From Ciona savignyi (Eukaryota; Chordata; Ascidiacea; Phlebobranchia; Cionidae), in contig CH003361.1 in NCBI GenBank assembly GCA_000149265.1, positions 47,731-111,730 of the forward strand: DNA of 64,000 bases. Direction: 5' to 3'. The translations under genes were made by a program, and so were the position numbers. Positions 26,095-39,800 of the stretch are shown here, piece after piece (the stretch's first letter is position 1; every line of letters starts with the position of its first letter). The notes beneath the pieces are model-generated. The model worked only from the letters and a program-made list of their open reading frames with translations. It made no database searches and was not told the origin of the DNA.

Positions 26095-26705
26095 CGCTTT
26101 TTAAATGCTGAATGCTTCTGCTCGTCGCTTTTTGATGGAGATCTTTATTCTGGTTACTTTGAACTTGACATAGCTTGCTCTGTCCTCAAAAAGCCCACTA
26201 ATATAGTTGTATAGCCACGACTTGTAAATTCTAGATCTTGAACTCGAAGTCTAAAACTCTTGATTCACTTTAGTTATATTCTGCGTCTCATTCAATATAC
26301 GGTTTATTCTCGAAGCGAGTTACTTAGTACGTTATACAGCATGACGGCAGTTGTATAGTCTAAGGTACGTTATACAGCATGACGGCAAGTTATCCCAAGT
26401 ACGTTGTTGTAGGTTATGTTTTTGGTTATTTAAATTTCCAGAATATATAGGGACTTTACAAGGTGCGAAAAGTTTACGTGCGAGACGTTTCACATCTGCA
26501 CGTTTGACTAACTGTGAGAATTGGGTGAAAAAACTATGTTAATGATTTAAACGGCAAAAATACAAAAGGCCCGTACAAGGTGATAATTACGTACAAAGTA
26601 ATAAAACGTGAGAGTCGGTAAACTTGAAACGCAAAAAAACGACGTTAAAACACAAAATGTTTTATACATAAATTAAAACAAATATATACTATACGAAATG
26701 CTACA
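26095..26705. repeat. Right terminal repeat of the LTR-type element
   Basis: 611 bp. Its first ~22 bp and last ~440 bp match the left repeat, with a non-homologous block between and a weakly similar join near ACTCGAAGT. The stretch from TTGATTCACTTTAGTTATAT to the end shows no difference that I could find. Confidence 0.8.
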
Positions 26706-26772
26706 AAGAGTTGAAGGAATATTTGGCAATTATCGAAGTAATCAGTTCTTAGCCTTGTACACAAAAATATTT

Positions 26773-26845
26773 CGCCCCACGTGGGGCTCGAACCCACGAC
26801 CGTTGGATTAAGAGTCCAACGCTCTACCGACTGAGCTAGCAGGGC
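26773..26845 (-). tRNA. tRNA-Lys (anticodon CTT)
   Basis: 73 nt, begins GCCCTGCTAGCTCAGTCGG and ends with discriminator G. The anticodon stem TTGGA/TCCAA encloses loop CTCTTAA, giving anticodon CTT. Box B is GGTTCGAGCCC. The acceptor stem closes with two G-T pairs. There is no intron and CCA is not encoded. It lies downstream of the PCSK2 stop, on the same strand as PCSK2. Confidence 0.95.
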
Positions 26846-27808
26846 GGCTGTTTTAATTAGATTAAACTGATTACCCTTAGCCTTAGTCAATCACTGAGTT
26901 GGTCTATCTACTTATCCTGATGAATTGCCTACTTCAAATTGTAATTACAGCTGACGAAGAACGACCACACTTCAACATGAATAGTGATGTTTAACAAAGC
27001 CATCTTATAAACTGCAAAATTGTATTTATCGACATCAACACACAATGGACTCGCACAGTTAAAATCATCACATTTTTAAATAAGTAACCTTTGATTATAA
27101 ATATCCTTTAATTAAATCACAATACAACACATATAAGTGGCACAACAGCGCCCCAGTTCTGTCGAAGAACACTGATAAAATTCAACTAAGCTCAAAACTA
27201 TTTGTCGGGCGTTTTAATAGTCGTTTTCTACCTACACGTTGCACTAAAATAGGAGAAAATTAAAAACATCTATAAAGTAAAATCCTTTCGAAAAATGCGT
27301 TACAGGAAACTATTTTGGGAGAAAAACAGTGGAGAGAGAGAATAGTGGTTGCAGAGATGAATAACTTGATTGGTTTTCGCTTTTCTGAAAAATAAATTAA
27401 CTTATCACTACAGAGAAACTATACTTCCGCAGCAATATAGACATATTCCCAAAAACCGGAAAATCTAATTTTGTTACTAAAACAAACTTCCCAGAATATA
27501 TAAGGTTTTTTCCGTGGTCTGAAAAAACGACGGACATTATCACATTACTAATGTACATAATACCTCTTGCGTTCAGCCGTTTTACTATAGCGATTTGTGT
27601 CATACTATAGACTTTTCCGATATTAAAAAATCATTGCGGACAGTAATTTTCGAACAAGTTATTTTTCGGGTGGTCCAAAGAATGAATGCGCTTTCGCGGC
27701 CCAAATGTAGTAAATGCTTATCCGTATAAAGACTATATATAATTTAATTAAAAGACAGGTCGAAGACGTAAATGATGTAATTCACCTACACATCACTGGC
27801 GATTAGTT

Positions 27809-30800
27809 TCAGTGGACTCTTCCGCCATCTTCCAAATCGTGTAATAAACCTTCAGCGAATTCGAGCTTTTTAGATACAGCCAACTTTGAGTTCCTGCTGT
27901 CGAGTATCTCATCGATATACGGGGCTTGTTGGGTGCCGTGTAAAAGTAAGCTCCACCGTAATATTTGGCCTGAAAGTATGTAAAAAGGTAAAAACGAGTT
28001 GATTGCAAGCGGTATTAGTTTTGTTGAAGAACAAGGCACTTATAGAGGTAATCGAACGATTGTACTGTTATGAAACCCTATACTATTATGACAACAAAAC
28101 TGGAATGAAAACACGCTACCTGGTATTATTTCGGTCTAGTTTATTCGTGTACCAGGTAGAACTTTCACAGATACACTGTGTGCTAAAGCTTAAATCTTCG
28201 GGTATAATATTAGTTTTTTTTTTCTGTTTTGAAGTCCCGTTTTATTCCATGCTGTATAAAAATCAGTCTAGCTAACGGCTCGGTTACTCAATTACAAAAA
28301 GATATAAAAGGTGTCTTAAAAACTCTATTTGCAAGACAAGTCATTAACCTGTTTGCAAGAGAGTGACGGTTGTGAAATGAGGAAAAAAAGTAAAAGTCTA
28401 ACCTGTTTGGGGGACATCTCCTTTGAATGCAACTCGTAACGTCCATAATCCTCTTGGATCTTCCCCCCAAGTGTGTGTGGTCATGAAGGGCCATCTATGA
28501 AAGAAAAAAATGTTAAAAATGTAATTTACCGTGAGTAAAAGATGGTTTGGAGGTTGGATAGGTTAGTGATTTTATCACTCGTATAAGGAACACAAGAGTT
28601 GTGACACAGGCATTCGCCGTAGTGTCGAAACGTCTACGAGGTGTTTGTATTTAGTTATTGTTCTGATTAAGAATGTCCGATTTAAAAGTAGATGAAAGCA
28701 AACTTTAAATGCCTTGGTCGTGAAAACAGCACAGTGTAGAAGATGTGGCAAAGAGTTTATTTACTTTCGGAACCCTTGTGTACTGTCGTCATCGTTTGGT
28801 CGTTTATTGAGAAGAATCGATTCCGTTCCCAAGGGGGAGGTCATGTTGATCGTCAGGTCGCCACGACGGGAACTTGCAACGGTGATAAAAGCCTGTTAAA
28901 ATGTATCATATAAGAAAAATGTACGCCCCACGTGGGGCTCGAACCCACGACCGTTGGATTAAGAGTCCAACGCTCTACCGACTGAGCTAGCAGGGCACAT
29001 GCAACACAGCAATCCAAAGTTGTATTGTGTTTCCAAATGCATAAGTGTTACGTAGGCCTGACAAAACATATGACGTCATGGCTTTATACACAAGGATCAA
29101 TTACAACTCAGTAGAATAGATCAAATCTATGGCTAGTACTAACACATTTACAACAATTGCTGATCATTAGGTAGGTTATGGTAGCCCTGACTGTTGCTTA
29201 ATATTATATGCAACTCCAAGCATTTTAACCTGCTACGTGGATTATACCTCGCATGTCCAATGAACCGGATAGCCGAAGCTATCTTTTAAGGTGATACATT
29301 GGCAATGTAAACTTTTTTAAATTAAACAGCAAGCCTAGATGAATTCAAATAATATTTTGAACGATGGCTCCAACCTGTACATGTTCCAGGTAACGGACGT
29401 GATTTTGTTTCCCGTCGCAAGCAGTTGTATCCACAGTGAGCTCAAGCACGCCATCTGACGGAATATCGAACGGTTGTTCGATAACGCCTGCTTCACACCT
29501 GTATCTCGGAGGGACCGTCGTCCAAGTTGATGCCATCTTTACCTGATGTAAAGAAAGCATATTCAATTTTGATTGAATAACGCAATCATTTTTTTGGGGG
29601 GATCGTGCGTGCCTTTTAATTTGAAGCACCCAATTTTCCATCACTTCTTTACTATTTTACTACAACTGGCCTTCGAATTAAAAGGTACAACTTCAAGCAA
29701 ATGAGTAAAGAATTAAATATTTATGCTTAAAAGCTTAAAAAACAGCGGTCCTCAAACGTGATATGTGGATCCAGCAAACGAATTATCGCTGAGTAATTCC
29801 AATGCGGCCGATCCTCCTGGGTTTGCTAAGTGCGCGTAAAGTGCACTTCCGTTTATCTAATTACAAATTATTTCATCTTAGCGTGATTTCGACGTCTGTC
29901 GTTTTACCTGTTATCGGTTTTAAATTTAACTTTGTTTTTTTCCCATAATTGGAAATACCAAAATATAATCAGTAAAAATAGACACAACAGACTAATATGT
30001 TTATAAAAATAGTTTTATGTCGTTCAAATAACCTTAACGCATCACATAAACCAAAACACAAATATAATTTTTATATTATAAGTATAAATGCTATTAACTC
30101 CATAAAATACTACTAAGTTATACATACCATACGCTCTGCATTCAGAACACCAAAGCCGAACAAGTGATTGAACATGAGACCAACCCCGTTATTTTGCCAC
30201 CGATGGAGGTCGTCGTGGAGCAGATTGGGCGTAGATGTCAAAACAGTGAGGTGCTGTACGATGGTATGGCCGATTGGTTAGCGCGACCGATACATGTACC
30301 AAATATTATGAAAAAACGGACCTAGTGACGAGCCCATCATAGATTCGAAACTTGGCTCGGTAAAAAAATAAAAATGGTGCTGGGAGATAGGATAGGATAG
30401 GATATTCATGTTTATCCCCGTGAATGGGAAAACCTAGGGGGTTATCACACGGGCAATCGTCAGATCACCTCGCGCCCATCGTCGGGTTACCGGAGCTATT
30501 GCAGTGTGCTTGTGTTTTATTCACACGTTCCTTCAATTTGGTAGAACCCATTAATCCGCTGGGTTCAGGCAATGTCCGTAAAGTGCCTTGCCCAAGGACA
30601 CAACCGACTAGCTAGCGACCAGTTTCGCAGCTGCAACTTTTCGATTGAAAGGCGACGCACTTAACCGCTAGACCACCGGGCCGGACTAGATCAATTGATT
30701 AGTTCAACTCAATGATTGCGCGTATTATTATTTCATGAAGGAACATTTTAACTAAATATTAGGAATAAGTATAGATGACTATACATGATAGCCTAATGTA

Positions 30801-33800
30801 GCGACGTCATACTATTGTAGAAACCGACTTGGATAAAATGGTTTGATAAATAACACGTGTGTTTTGTACGACCCCGAATGTCCTTTTTTAACTCGGTATG
30901 TATCGACGCACATATGTCTAATTATGGGTGATCGGCGTAACTACGTCTGTTGCATATTCAATTAGAATAGACATCTTGTCGTTTCGGGTCACATATACAA
31001 CACTACGTGGAATTTTGTGAAATTAATTTTCCGCTTTCGCGACGTAAATAGACCAAAATAAACAGTGTTACCGCAAGTCACTCAATTAAAATATTTCGAG
31101 GCATTTCCACTCTTATTTTAAAATCTAATTATTTTGGCTAAACAATAAACTAATTTATTTTACGTAATTGCAGAAAAAATACCTAATTGTAAAAAAAAAC
31201 TGTGAAAACATATTTGACTCTGTGGTTTTGTCATTTATTCACTAATGATGCTATCGATCGATTAACTGCCGAAAAGGCGTGTTCGCACAAGGTGCCAACT
31301 GCTGCTTGCGTCCATGCACGGAATGCGCGTCTAACATTTGTACAATTCAATGAAACATGATAAGTTGCAAAACACTCAGAACATTTCTATCGAAAATTGA
31401 ACAAACAGAAAGCCCAGACAATTCATGACTCATGGTAATGTGATGATTGCACGTGTAATTCCAATCTCAGCCTCATTGGATAAAACATAAGCAACTAATT
31501 CTCAAATGAAGTTCTTACCTGTACATCTCTCCATGTAAGGTTCCGATTCGCCTCCAACGCAAGAGCGAAAACTCCGGCGGCTTCGGGAGCAGCAGCTGAC
31601 GTTCCGGAATGGCGAAGTGTGCACTGCCCGTACAGATCGGTGGTGGCCTGCAGGTTATTATTGACTTGATGTACAGCTTATCATGGATAGAATATTTCTT
31701 CTATTTTAACGGGAACATTTTCAAGCGCATGATAGGGTTGTTCCACAAACATTTTTTTGTATTTAGGTCTACGTATCGCTTGCTTTAACTATTCGGATAT
31801 TGTGTTTGTGTTAATCACCACAAAGATGCAAATGGTTAATAAAAGACGTTATCACACGGGAAAGGCGTTATCAGACGGGTACATGTCATGGTACCTCGCG
31901 CCCATTGTTGGGTAACTGAAGCCATTGCAGTGTGTTGTGTATTATTCAGACGTTCCTTCAATTAAAAAAAACTGTAATCCACTGTGTTCAGGCAATGTCC
32001 GTCAAGTGGCTTAACTAAATACATCACCGACTAGCTGGCGTCCAGTTGGGAACCTGCAACCTTTTCGATGAAATTAGGCGACTCACTTACCCACTAAAAA
32101 TTCAGTCCTACAAACACAATATCGGAAAGTGCTTCAGCAGGCTTTAACGACATTCGAATCAGTTCCTCACAATAGACATAATATAAACGCGTTTTCCAAT
32201 ACCAAGTATAACGTCTCTTCAATGCTTTTACTTTAAAATGTAGTATTTCGATAAAACATACCACGCCTGAACCAGCACGCTGTCCTCTACCGTTGCTAAA
32301 CGTTGAAGCCAAGGTTGAAGAGCAACTCTCGTCATACAAAGCTGTTTCTCCATCATTGATTGCCGAATTGACCGAGATCGTCCACATAGAAGCGGCGTAA
32401 CCGTCACAATTGCAATCATCGTTTGCACCGCCATCCCCCGAAGCCCATACGTAAATGGATCCCAATCCGTTACGCCCCTGTCAGGGTAACATGTCGTTTC
32501 GTACAGAGAATTGTTAGTTTTACCACAAAGCGGGTAATCGAAGTTTAATAACCCCGGCTTCGGGTTACAGGCGTGCTGCATGCGACAATTATGTTTTTTT
32601 TATGGCTGCAACTTCAAACGAACCATTGAAGTTACTAGTATGCACAAGTATTTTTTATATATCACCACTGCGTCCCAGGCAATGGAAAAACCCGGGTAAT
32701 AATATCAGGATTCAATTTACATGTATATGCAGCCAACCACTTTGGGAACGAATGGCTAATTATATAACTGAAAAGTTTTTTTTAGGTTATTATCATTGTT
32801 AGCTTTTTTTCGCAGAATCAAAATACACACAACTTAACTACTAGTTTTATACTAATTCTTCCCTGACACATTATTGCCTATGTACCGACCTTTATATTTA
32901 CATATCAGTATTATAACCCCAAAATTTGTACAGCTGTGTCCTTCGGTTAGCCCGTTATAACTGGTGCTATTTACTTATTATACCGCCGTAAATTTTATTG
33001 GCCACTAATCTCCTTCGAAAACGGGTGTTGACATTCCAAGTCATTAAAGTAGTTGATTCATTTATTCATTTCATGGATCCATTTTCAGTTACCAACCCAA
33101 AGAGGGCAGTAAAAACTATTGACAATTCGTACAATGTTTTTTTACAACTCGGGTTAAACAAATATCTCATTAGTATTGGACAGTTGATTTATGCCGTGTT
33201 GGGAGAAAATTACAATGATATATTGCGTGCATAAATCTTTCATAGGAGACTAATTTTCAAGGTAATAACGTAAAATTTACTGTTGAATTTTTAATACATT
33301 TTCGGTAGATGTCAGTTCGCAATATATTTTGTTGCTCGGACTGTACTTTGAGATTTTTAAAACAAAGGCCTACGTAATATATAATTTTGCCTTTCCTAAT
33401 AAAAATGCTGTGTGGTTCTCTCTATCAATTTGCACACGCCAGATGCCACCAGCATGATCGATTTATTTTATAACAAGCGTCTAAATTTAGAGCATACTAG
33501 GAAGAATGTCAGGTAACTAGGGACTTATGTGAAAGGTGAGCGCGACCAACGTATATACAGAATGTCAGGTAAAACTAACCGATTTAATGAGGTAATTTGG
33601 TTTCGAAACCCGGACCACTTAAAAAGGTAAAACAAATACACACATACCTTGTTAACACCGTTTACAATCGCCCTCAGGGTCAATTCCCTTGGTCCGTCAA
33701 CTGTTTTCCCGTCATCCGTTGGCCCCCACGATGCACTATTAAAATAATTACATTTTCTATAGATATATTGTGTTTTTAGTTAATATTGATCGGTCTCATA

Positions 33801-36800
33801 CACGTCCTTTTATCAGGATCTAAAACGCAAAAAGAATGAATAGATATTGCACTACATAAGGCAAATGTAACCGCAAAGTCGCTTTGTTTGAAGGCAGGCC
33901 AATAACCGCTAGAACCTCCAGTGGATATAACAGGATAATCGTACACACGACTGTGTTGCATTTAGAGTAATATTCAATAATCTGCCCCTGTGATAGTTTT
34001 TTGCGATTTATATGTCCCATTTGCTAAATAATATTTCAGTATCAACCGCAAATGTGCTATAAATTGCAAAACGATTGACGTCTGAAATATAATACCAAAA
34101 CATAATTATTTGATTCTCCAGAATTCGTGTTTAAATGCGCATTTTTGAGAGCTATGTATAACTTTATACAATTTTAATTTTGCACGACCATGCATTTTGA
34201 AGGTCATTAAACTGCCATAAAATATTTAAAGCCTATTGATAAAGTGTATCTAGGTTGAATTTTGACTGCTAAATATTAACAGGGCTTGCAATCAATCCTA
34301 TATCAGTTTACGTTGCGATCTATATTTAAAGCGCGACTGTAAGTCATTATTTGTAGTCTAGACAAACAGTTCTCTTATATGTCTTCAGAAATAATATTTT
34401 TATATATGGGTATCCTTATTTTCTTTGTTTATTTTAACGAATATCTTAAAATGTGTTGTTAAAACCATTATTTTACAAAAGTGGTAGTGGGTAAGTAATC
34501 CAAAAACAAAATTGGAACATTTTAAACAGTAAACATTGAAAACTAAAAACCTGTCTACAGTACCTGTATATATCATTCAAATGCGGCTTATAAGACATTG
34601 ATGCTGCTTCAATTACGTCAGTCATAAACGGTTGGTCCAACATTCGTATCCCAGCGATATTCGAGTTGTAGGCGACCCCCACCCCACATATTCCGTTGTC
34701 GGCCGCGCTCGACACTTCTCCCGCACATCTAGTACCATGGCTGTAAACAAAAGTCATTTTTGATTTTTTTTGGAAAATATGGGATTATTTTTAGCTACGT
34801 CCAAATAGGACAACACGATAGACATTGATTTATATTTCCTGGGGAGTGAAAGAACAGAATTACCGCACAGTAAACAACACGACCAGTCATCATAAATGGA
34901 AGGATTAATTGGTACCAGAGCTATTGTGGTATGTATGAAATTGACATCAGTTTTAATACAATGGATCGTGAAAGCATTTCACTGAATTCCATTTTCACGT
35001 TCACAATAAAACAGAAATTGGCCGGTGTGAATTAAAACAAACATTGTACTAGAGATTGCTGATTGCACATTAACTGAAAACGCCCAAAAGATCGTGATAG
35101 GTTATATAAACAACCAGAATTGTTGGTTGTAATGAATGCATCAGGCCCACGGGTTCAAAGCTATATATAATTCATGTGAACTGTTAATGTGGAGTGAAAA
35201 TGGTCATTAAAAAAAGAATCACCTGTTCCTTTGCTTTTTGGCTTGTAAGCCTACCTTTTTACAGTTTTATCTCTTAGGTGTATTAGTATTTAAACTCAGC
35301 ACAAACAAAACTAATATTTGTACATCAGTATGCATTTAAGGCTACGTATTTGTTTTACAGGTAATTTATTTTTTAATATTAAATGCCACGGTACTACGAG
35401 CCTTTAAATAACCGAAACCAATATTGTCAATATTTTAAGCGCTTTGAATTTCAGTCATTTTTATTATTTGTTTTACAAATTTCAAAGTGGCGATACCAGC
35501 GCACTTTAATTAAGTATCATAAGGTCGCGTGTAACATTACGTTTGGGTTTAAAAGCTCTAAACGTACCCGCATTGATCGTTAGAAATCGGTTGATCGAAT
35601 TCTGTCCAATTTATTTTTAAATTGTGTCCCAGCCATCTTATTACTGCTTTAAGGGGGATTGAAATCAATGTCTAATTGCGTTGTGTGCGGGAGCAAACAC
35701 AACACGAATTGACTAACTGGTTGTTTTGATTGGAAGCGAATTTTAAATATTTGGCTCAATACACATTCCGTGTTCTAACAGTTATCCTACTTCCCGTGTC
35801 ATAACGAAATTCGTTGTTTAGGGTCAAATTAAGCTTATTTTATACAACGTTTTATTTTTTTGGATTTCGGTTTAACATTTCTGGCTCAATTAAGTCCCCG
35901 TAATATTTACCCAAACGTATTGGATTTCAACCCAAACGTATTTAGAGGCTGTCAATTATTGTTTTGGTAATTTGCACTCAAGGTTGTTCACCCCGACTAA
36001 TTGTTACAGATGACCTTGCACAAACCACAGTTGTGACTGAGGTCGTTATTCTCAAAATGTGTTGCTTTACCTGTTAAACCAGTTGAATGTGTATCGAGGA
36101 TAAGGGTACGGGTCGTTGCTGCTGAAATCGTAGCTTGCTTCTGGGCTCTGAAAGGCAAAATAAGTTATCAGATGTGTGTGGAAGATAAATACGCTTTAAA
36201 GGTGGTTAAGACTTGAGCAAATCGTCATATATCTGGCGCATGCTAAATTGTGTATTGTCTGATTTAGAGTTGTACATTCTTTTAATCTTATGTAAACCGT
36301 TGCATTATCACTTTAAAGACTATTTGCTTAGCGCGCTTTAGGCGATAATCAATGTCGTGTTTACGTGCAAGATCACCTGAGCGATATTTCTTCAAGTTGA
36401 TTTTTATTTACAGTAAATCTTTTTTACGTGCATGATGAGAAAATAGCTGTAAAGTAAGCAGAAAAAACATCCGAACTTTTCATATCAGACCTCAACCGGG
36501 CCGCCCGGAAATTTTAGTCTAAAGGCTGTTTGCTTTAATGTCTACAATGAAACCTATAAAGGCTGGTTCAAACTGATTTCTACTAGTTTATGAGCTTGAA
36601 CAGCGTGGTCGCGATGTAAAGTAAGCTGACAGTAAAAACGATTAACTTGGTAACGCTCGGTTGGAACTCATGGCAAGACAGATCAATGCAGGCATGCTTC
36701 GCTTAACCAAGTGGTTTCACGTAGTCAGTGAAAACAGAATTAGCTTGAGCATTGATGGATCCCTGTCAGTCGAATAAGTCTTGTTAAATATATATTTTTA

Positions 36801-39800
36801 TACGAATAAGTCTTGTTGAATATATATATTTTTTTATATCTGTTAACTCTTTTAAAGGACAGTTTGAAATAAAATTCGATCGGCTATATTTACATGTATT
36901 ATGTGTGTTTTTAGATGCTATGTTATGTAATTTTAGTTCTATAAAGGACGTTATCAATGCTTCATAGCAAAGAATGCGTATTCTGTATCAGATATGAGAA
37001 AACTTGTAATCCGAAAACATTCGAAATCTTCCGAAACATTCCGAGTACTTTTAATATTTCAAGCTCTACTTCTGCTGCCTGCAGCTTCAGGTGCAAGAAT
37101 CCAAACAGAAACGTCAACAGAGCCAGAACAACTGTTTAACACCGTTCGTTCGATGACATCCCGAATGGTGATTAGGGTAAAAGGTCGTGACCCGACACGT
37201 CACCTGACCACATATTACGTCAGAGATGGGGATAGTACGTCACACCTTGAGTTCGGTTTCCCACCAATACATATTCGTCAACACAGAACAGGTGGGTAAA
37301 AACAGTCTTTTTGTCAAATTGTTTTCTGTCACAGAAAAATATCGACACCTTGAGTAATATAACACCTGGATACCAGGTGGTGTAACATGTCCTTAATTTT
37401 ATAGCCATCCATCATTAACTAAATTTAAACAAAAACCAATATTCGGGCAACTGTTTTTTGGGCACGAGGTTAGTTACTTAGCACCCGAAAAGCCAATGCC
37501 TTATTGCCCTACCTATATATTAATTATAAATACCCCCAGCTTCGGCAATTGTCATTTCTTTTTTTATGTTGACGTGATATACCAATGTCCTTTCAACCGC
37601 TGTGCTGTTCATAGTGTGCATAAAATGCAAGTAAACACAGCCCTTTAAGTTGGCATCCTGTTACAACAGCTTGAAGAACTCAGTTCACAATTATGTTGTC
37701 ACGTCGGTCAGCTTAATCGCTGGTTAGAGATTTTGGGCAAGGCCCTACTTAAACCGATATCGTCTTAACATATAGTAAATTACTTTCTCTATTGAGTTCT
37801 CTATTGATTCTGACAAAACTTCTGAAGTATGTACAACACACTAAAATAGCCCTGTTAACCCGACGGTGCGCTCGAGGTATTTTGATGATTAACCTAAGTC
37901 CCCTGAAGATTGCCCGTGTAATAACTTGGCAACCTTGTGACAACTTCACAATTTTCCATTACTTCAATTTCATATTTTATACTATTTAATCCTTTTGCAA
38001 CCAAATATTGTATAAACGACCATTTAGTGGTTGCCCTTAATCAAACAAATGTTTTTATGTAATAATTCTGTTTTGTAGAAAGAATGGAATTGTTCGACAC
38101 TGTTTTACAATCCACGGGCGTTCGAAAAGTGACATTACGTCATCCTTGGCATGACTTATATATGACATCAGACACTAGACATCGAATCAGATCGTGTTCT
38201 TTCGAAACAAGTACAACTGTACCGATGAACGCTTATATTTGTCCAAGCATACCGTACATATATCTGGAAACTTGGAATTCATCACGAAACTGCAATGTAT
38301 CTTCTATTTCGCCATCAGGCGGCTGTGACTTTTCCGCGAAAATTCGATTTAATCGTTACTCCAGAACCGATAAAATAATTGGACTAAGTTATGCATATGT
38401 CACTGACAATTCGTGGCAACTTCAAAGTAGAACTCAGATTAGTGTTCTTACTCATGCACTCACGGTCGCCACCAAGCGGGCGTGGGTTGAAAGTGTAAAC
38501 GTTTTATTTGAGCAGCAAATTAGCAGGTTTCGCACTCGCAAAAAAAGAAACCCGCGAAGGTACAGACGACGGAGGTGCGTTACCAACCCGGTTACCATAC
38601 GAAATCGGTTCCTAGCTCAACTTTCTACCGAAACTCTAAAACAAAGCGTCCGCGAAGAGCTAAGAACGAACAGAGCTTGTGCACCGAATAGCACTAAAAG
38701 CCGTCATTCACTCGCGAGTCAGGTCCCGCTGTCCGAGATGGCAATCGAAGACAAGAAGTCACTGACCTGCTGCGTAGGTCATGTGGTCAGAGCGAAACTA
38801 AGAGATGCACTGATGGGACTTGCCGACACCCGATGTGTCCGAAGGTCGAAATGGGGGAAACTAAGCGAAGCAAAAAGATCTGCATTGCTAGATAGATATC
38901 TTACAGTCGCGTGGCTAAGACGAAGTACTGAAGCCGATCGGTGGCTTACAGCAATCATATCTGAGTCTTTGGAATCCAGAATAACAACGTTTTGTTTCAG
39001 TCAGGAATAATCGAATCCTTATTATACATGTATGTGTAAGTTACTATTCCTGATTTTCCAACGCAACACCGTATTTATAAGCAGCATATCAGCAAAGGAA
39101 CTCGCGGACACCTTGACCAAATCTTGCCGATTTTATATTTCTTTACTTTGCGTATTGATTATGGAGTTTAATTCATATTGTACAATCTCAATAATAAACA
39201 TATTTAAACTAGATTTGTTTACTTACATAGTTATCCCTTAAATCCGGGTGCAGATAGTCGAGTCCATCATCCATAATTGCTACAGTCACACCTTTTCCAG
39301 TGTATCCCATGTTCCAAGCGGCTTGCACATTCAAATCCAGTCCTGGCTTACCACCAGCTTGTCCAGTATTGTTCTGTAGACAAATAAATGTTTTCATTGC
39401 ATAGTTTAAAAACCAATAAAATAGAAGAAAGGTAGACTTTAATTTAAATCTCATTCGGCAGCTCATATTCTAAGATTTTGAGAAAGTAAGGTTTGATTCG
39501 AGTTTACGCTCTCTTGTCCAGCATAAAATTACATTAATTGTGAAACAAAAAATCAGGTTTAGAAGTCAAACAGTTTGGTTTTCTCAATGTTAAACCCTCC
39601 GTGTGTCCCTGGAAAAGGCATGTACAATCGCCCACCTTAGTGAAATATAATACGTTAAATACAAATCAAATTGGCGAAACGAACTGATGTTAAAATGTAC
39701 TTACAATATACCATTGGTATGGGTACAAGGGATCTAAGCCTTGGTAAGCAGCTTTTACTTTGTTGTGGCCTCGCTTTAATCGGTCATATCCCAACAGCTG

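Larger units (their letters stand above)
23833..26705. mobile_element. Non-coding LTR-type element, 2.87 kb, flanked by AAGA duplication
   Basis: Two direct terminal repeats (23833-24459 and 26095-26705) start TGTGGGCTCG and end GCTACA. Four flanking bases, AAGA, occur directly outside both ends, as an integrase insertion would leave. The internal 1.6 kb has no open frame beyond about 80 codons and no gag or pol motif. I see no convincing primer-binding site after the left repeat and no purine tract before the right one, so this is at best a non-autonomous LTR retroelement. It ends 68 bp from a tRNA-Lys gene. Confidence 0.7.

Noticed and set aside
24105..26542. Identical 63-codon frames at 24105 and 26351
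   Set aside because: They are inside the two identical parts of the terminal repeats; identity comes from the repeat, not from coding constraint.
32998..33234. 78-codon + strand frame in PCSK2 intron 7
   Set aside because: No signal, motif or splice site; expected by chance in this length of intron.
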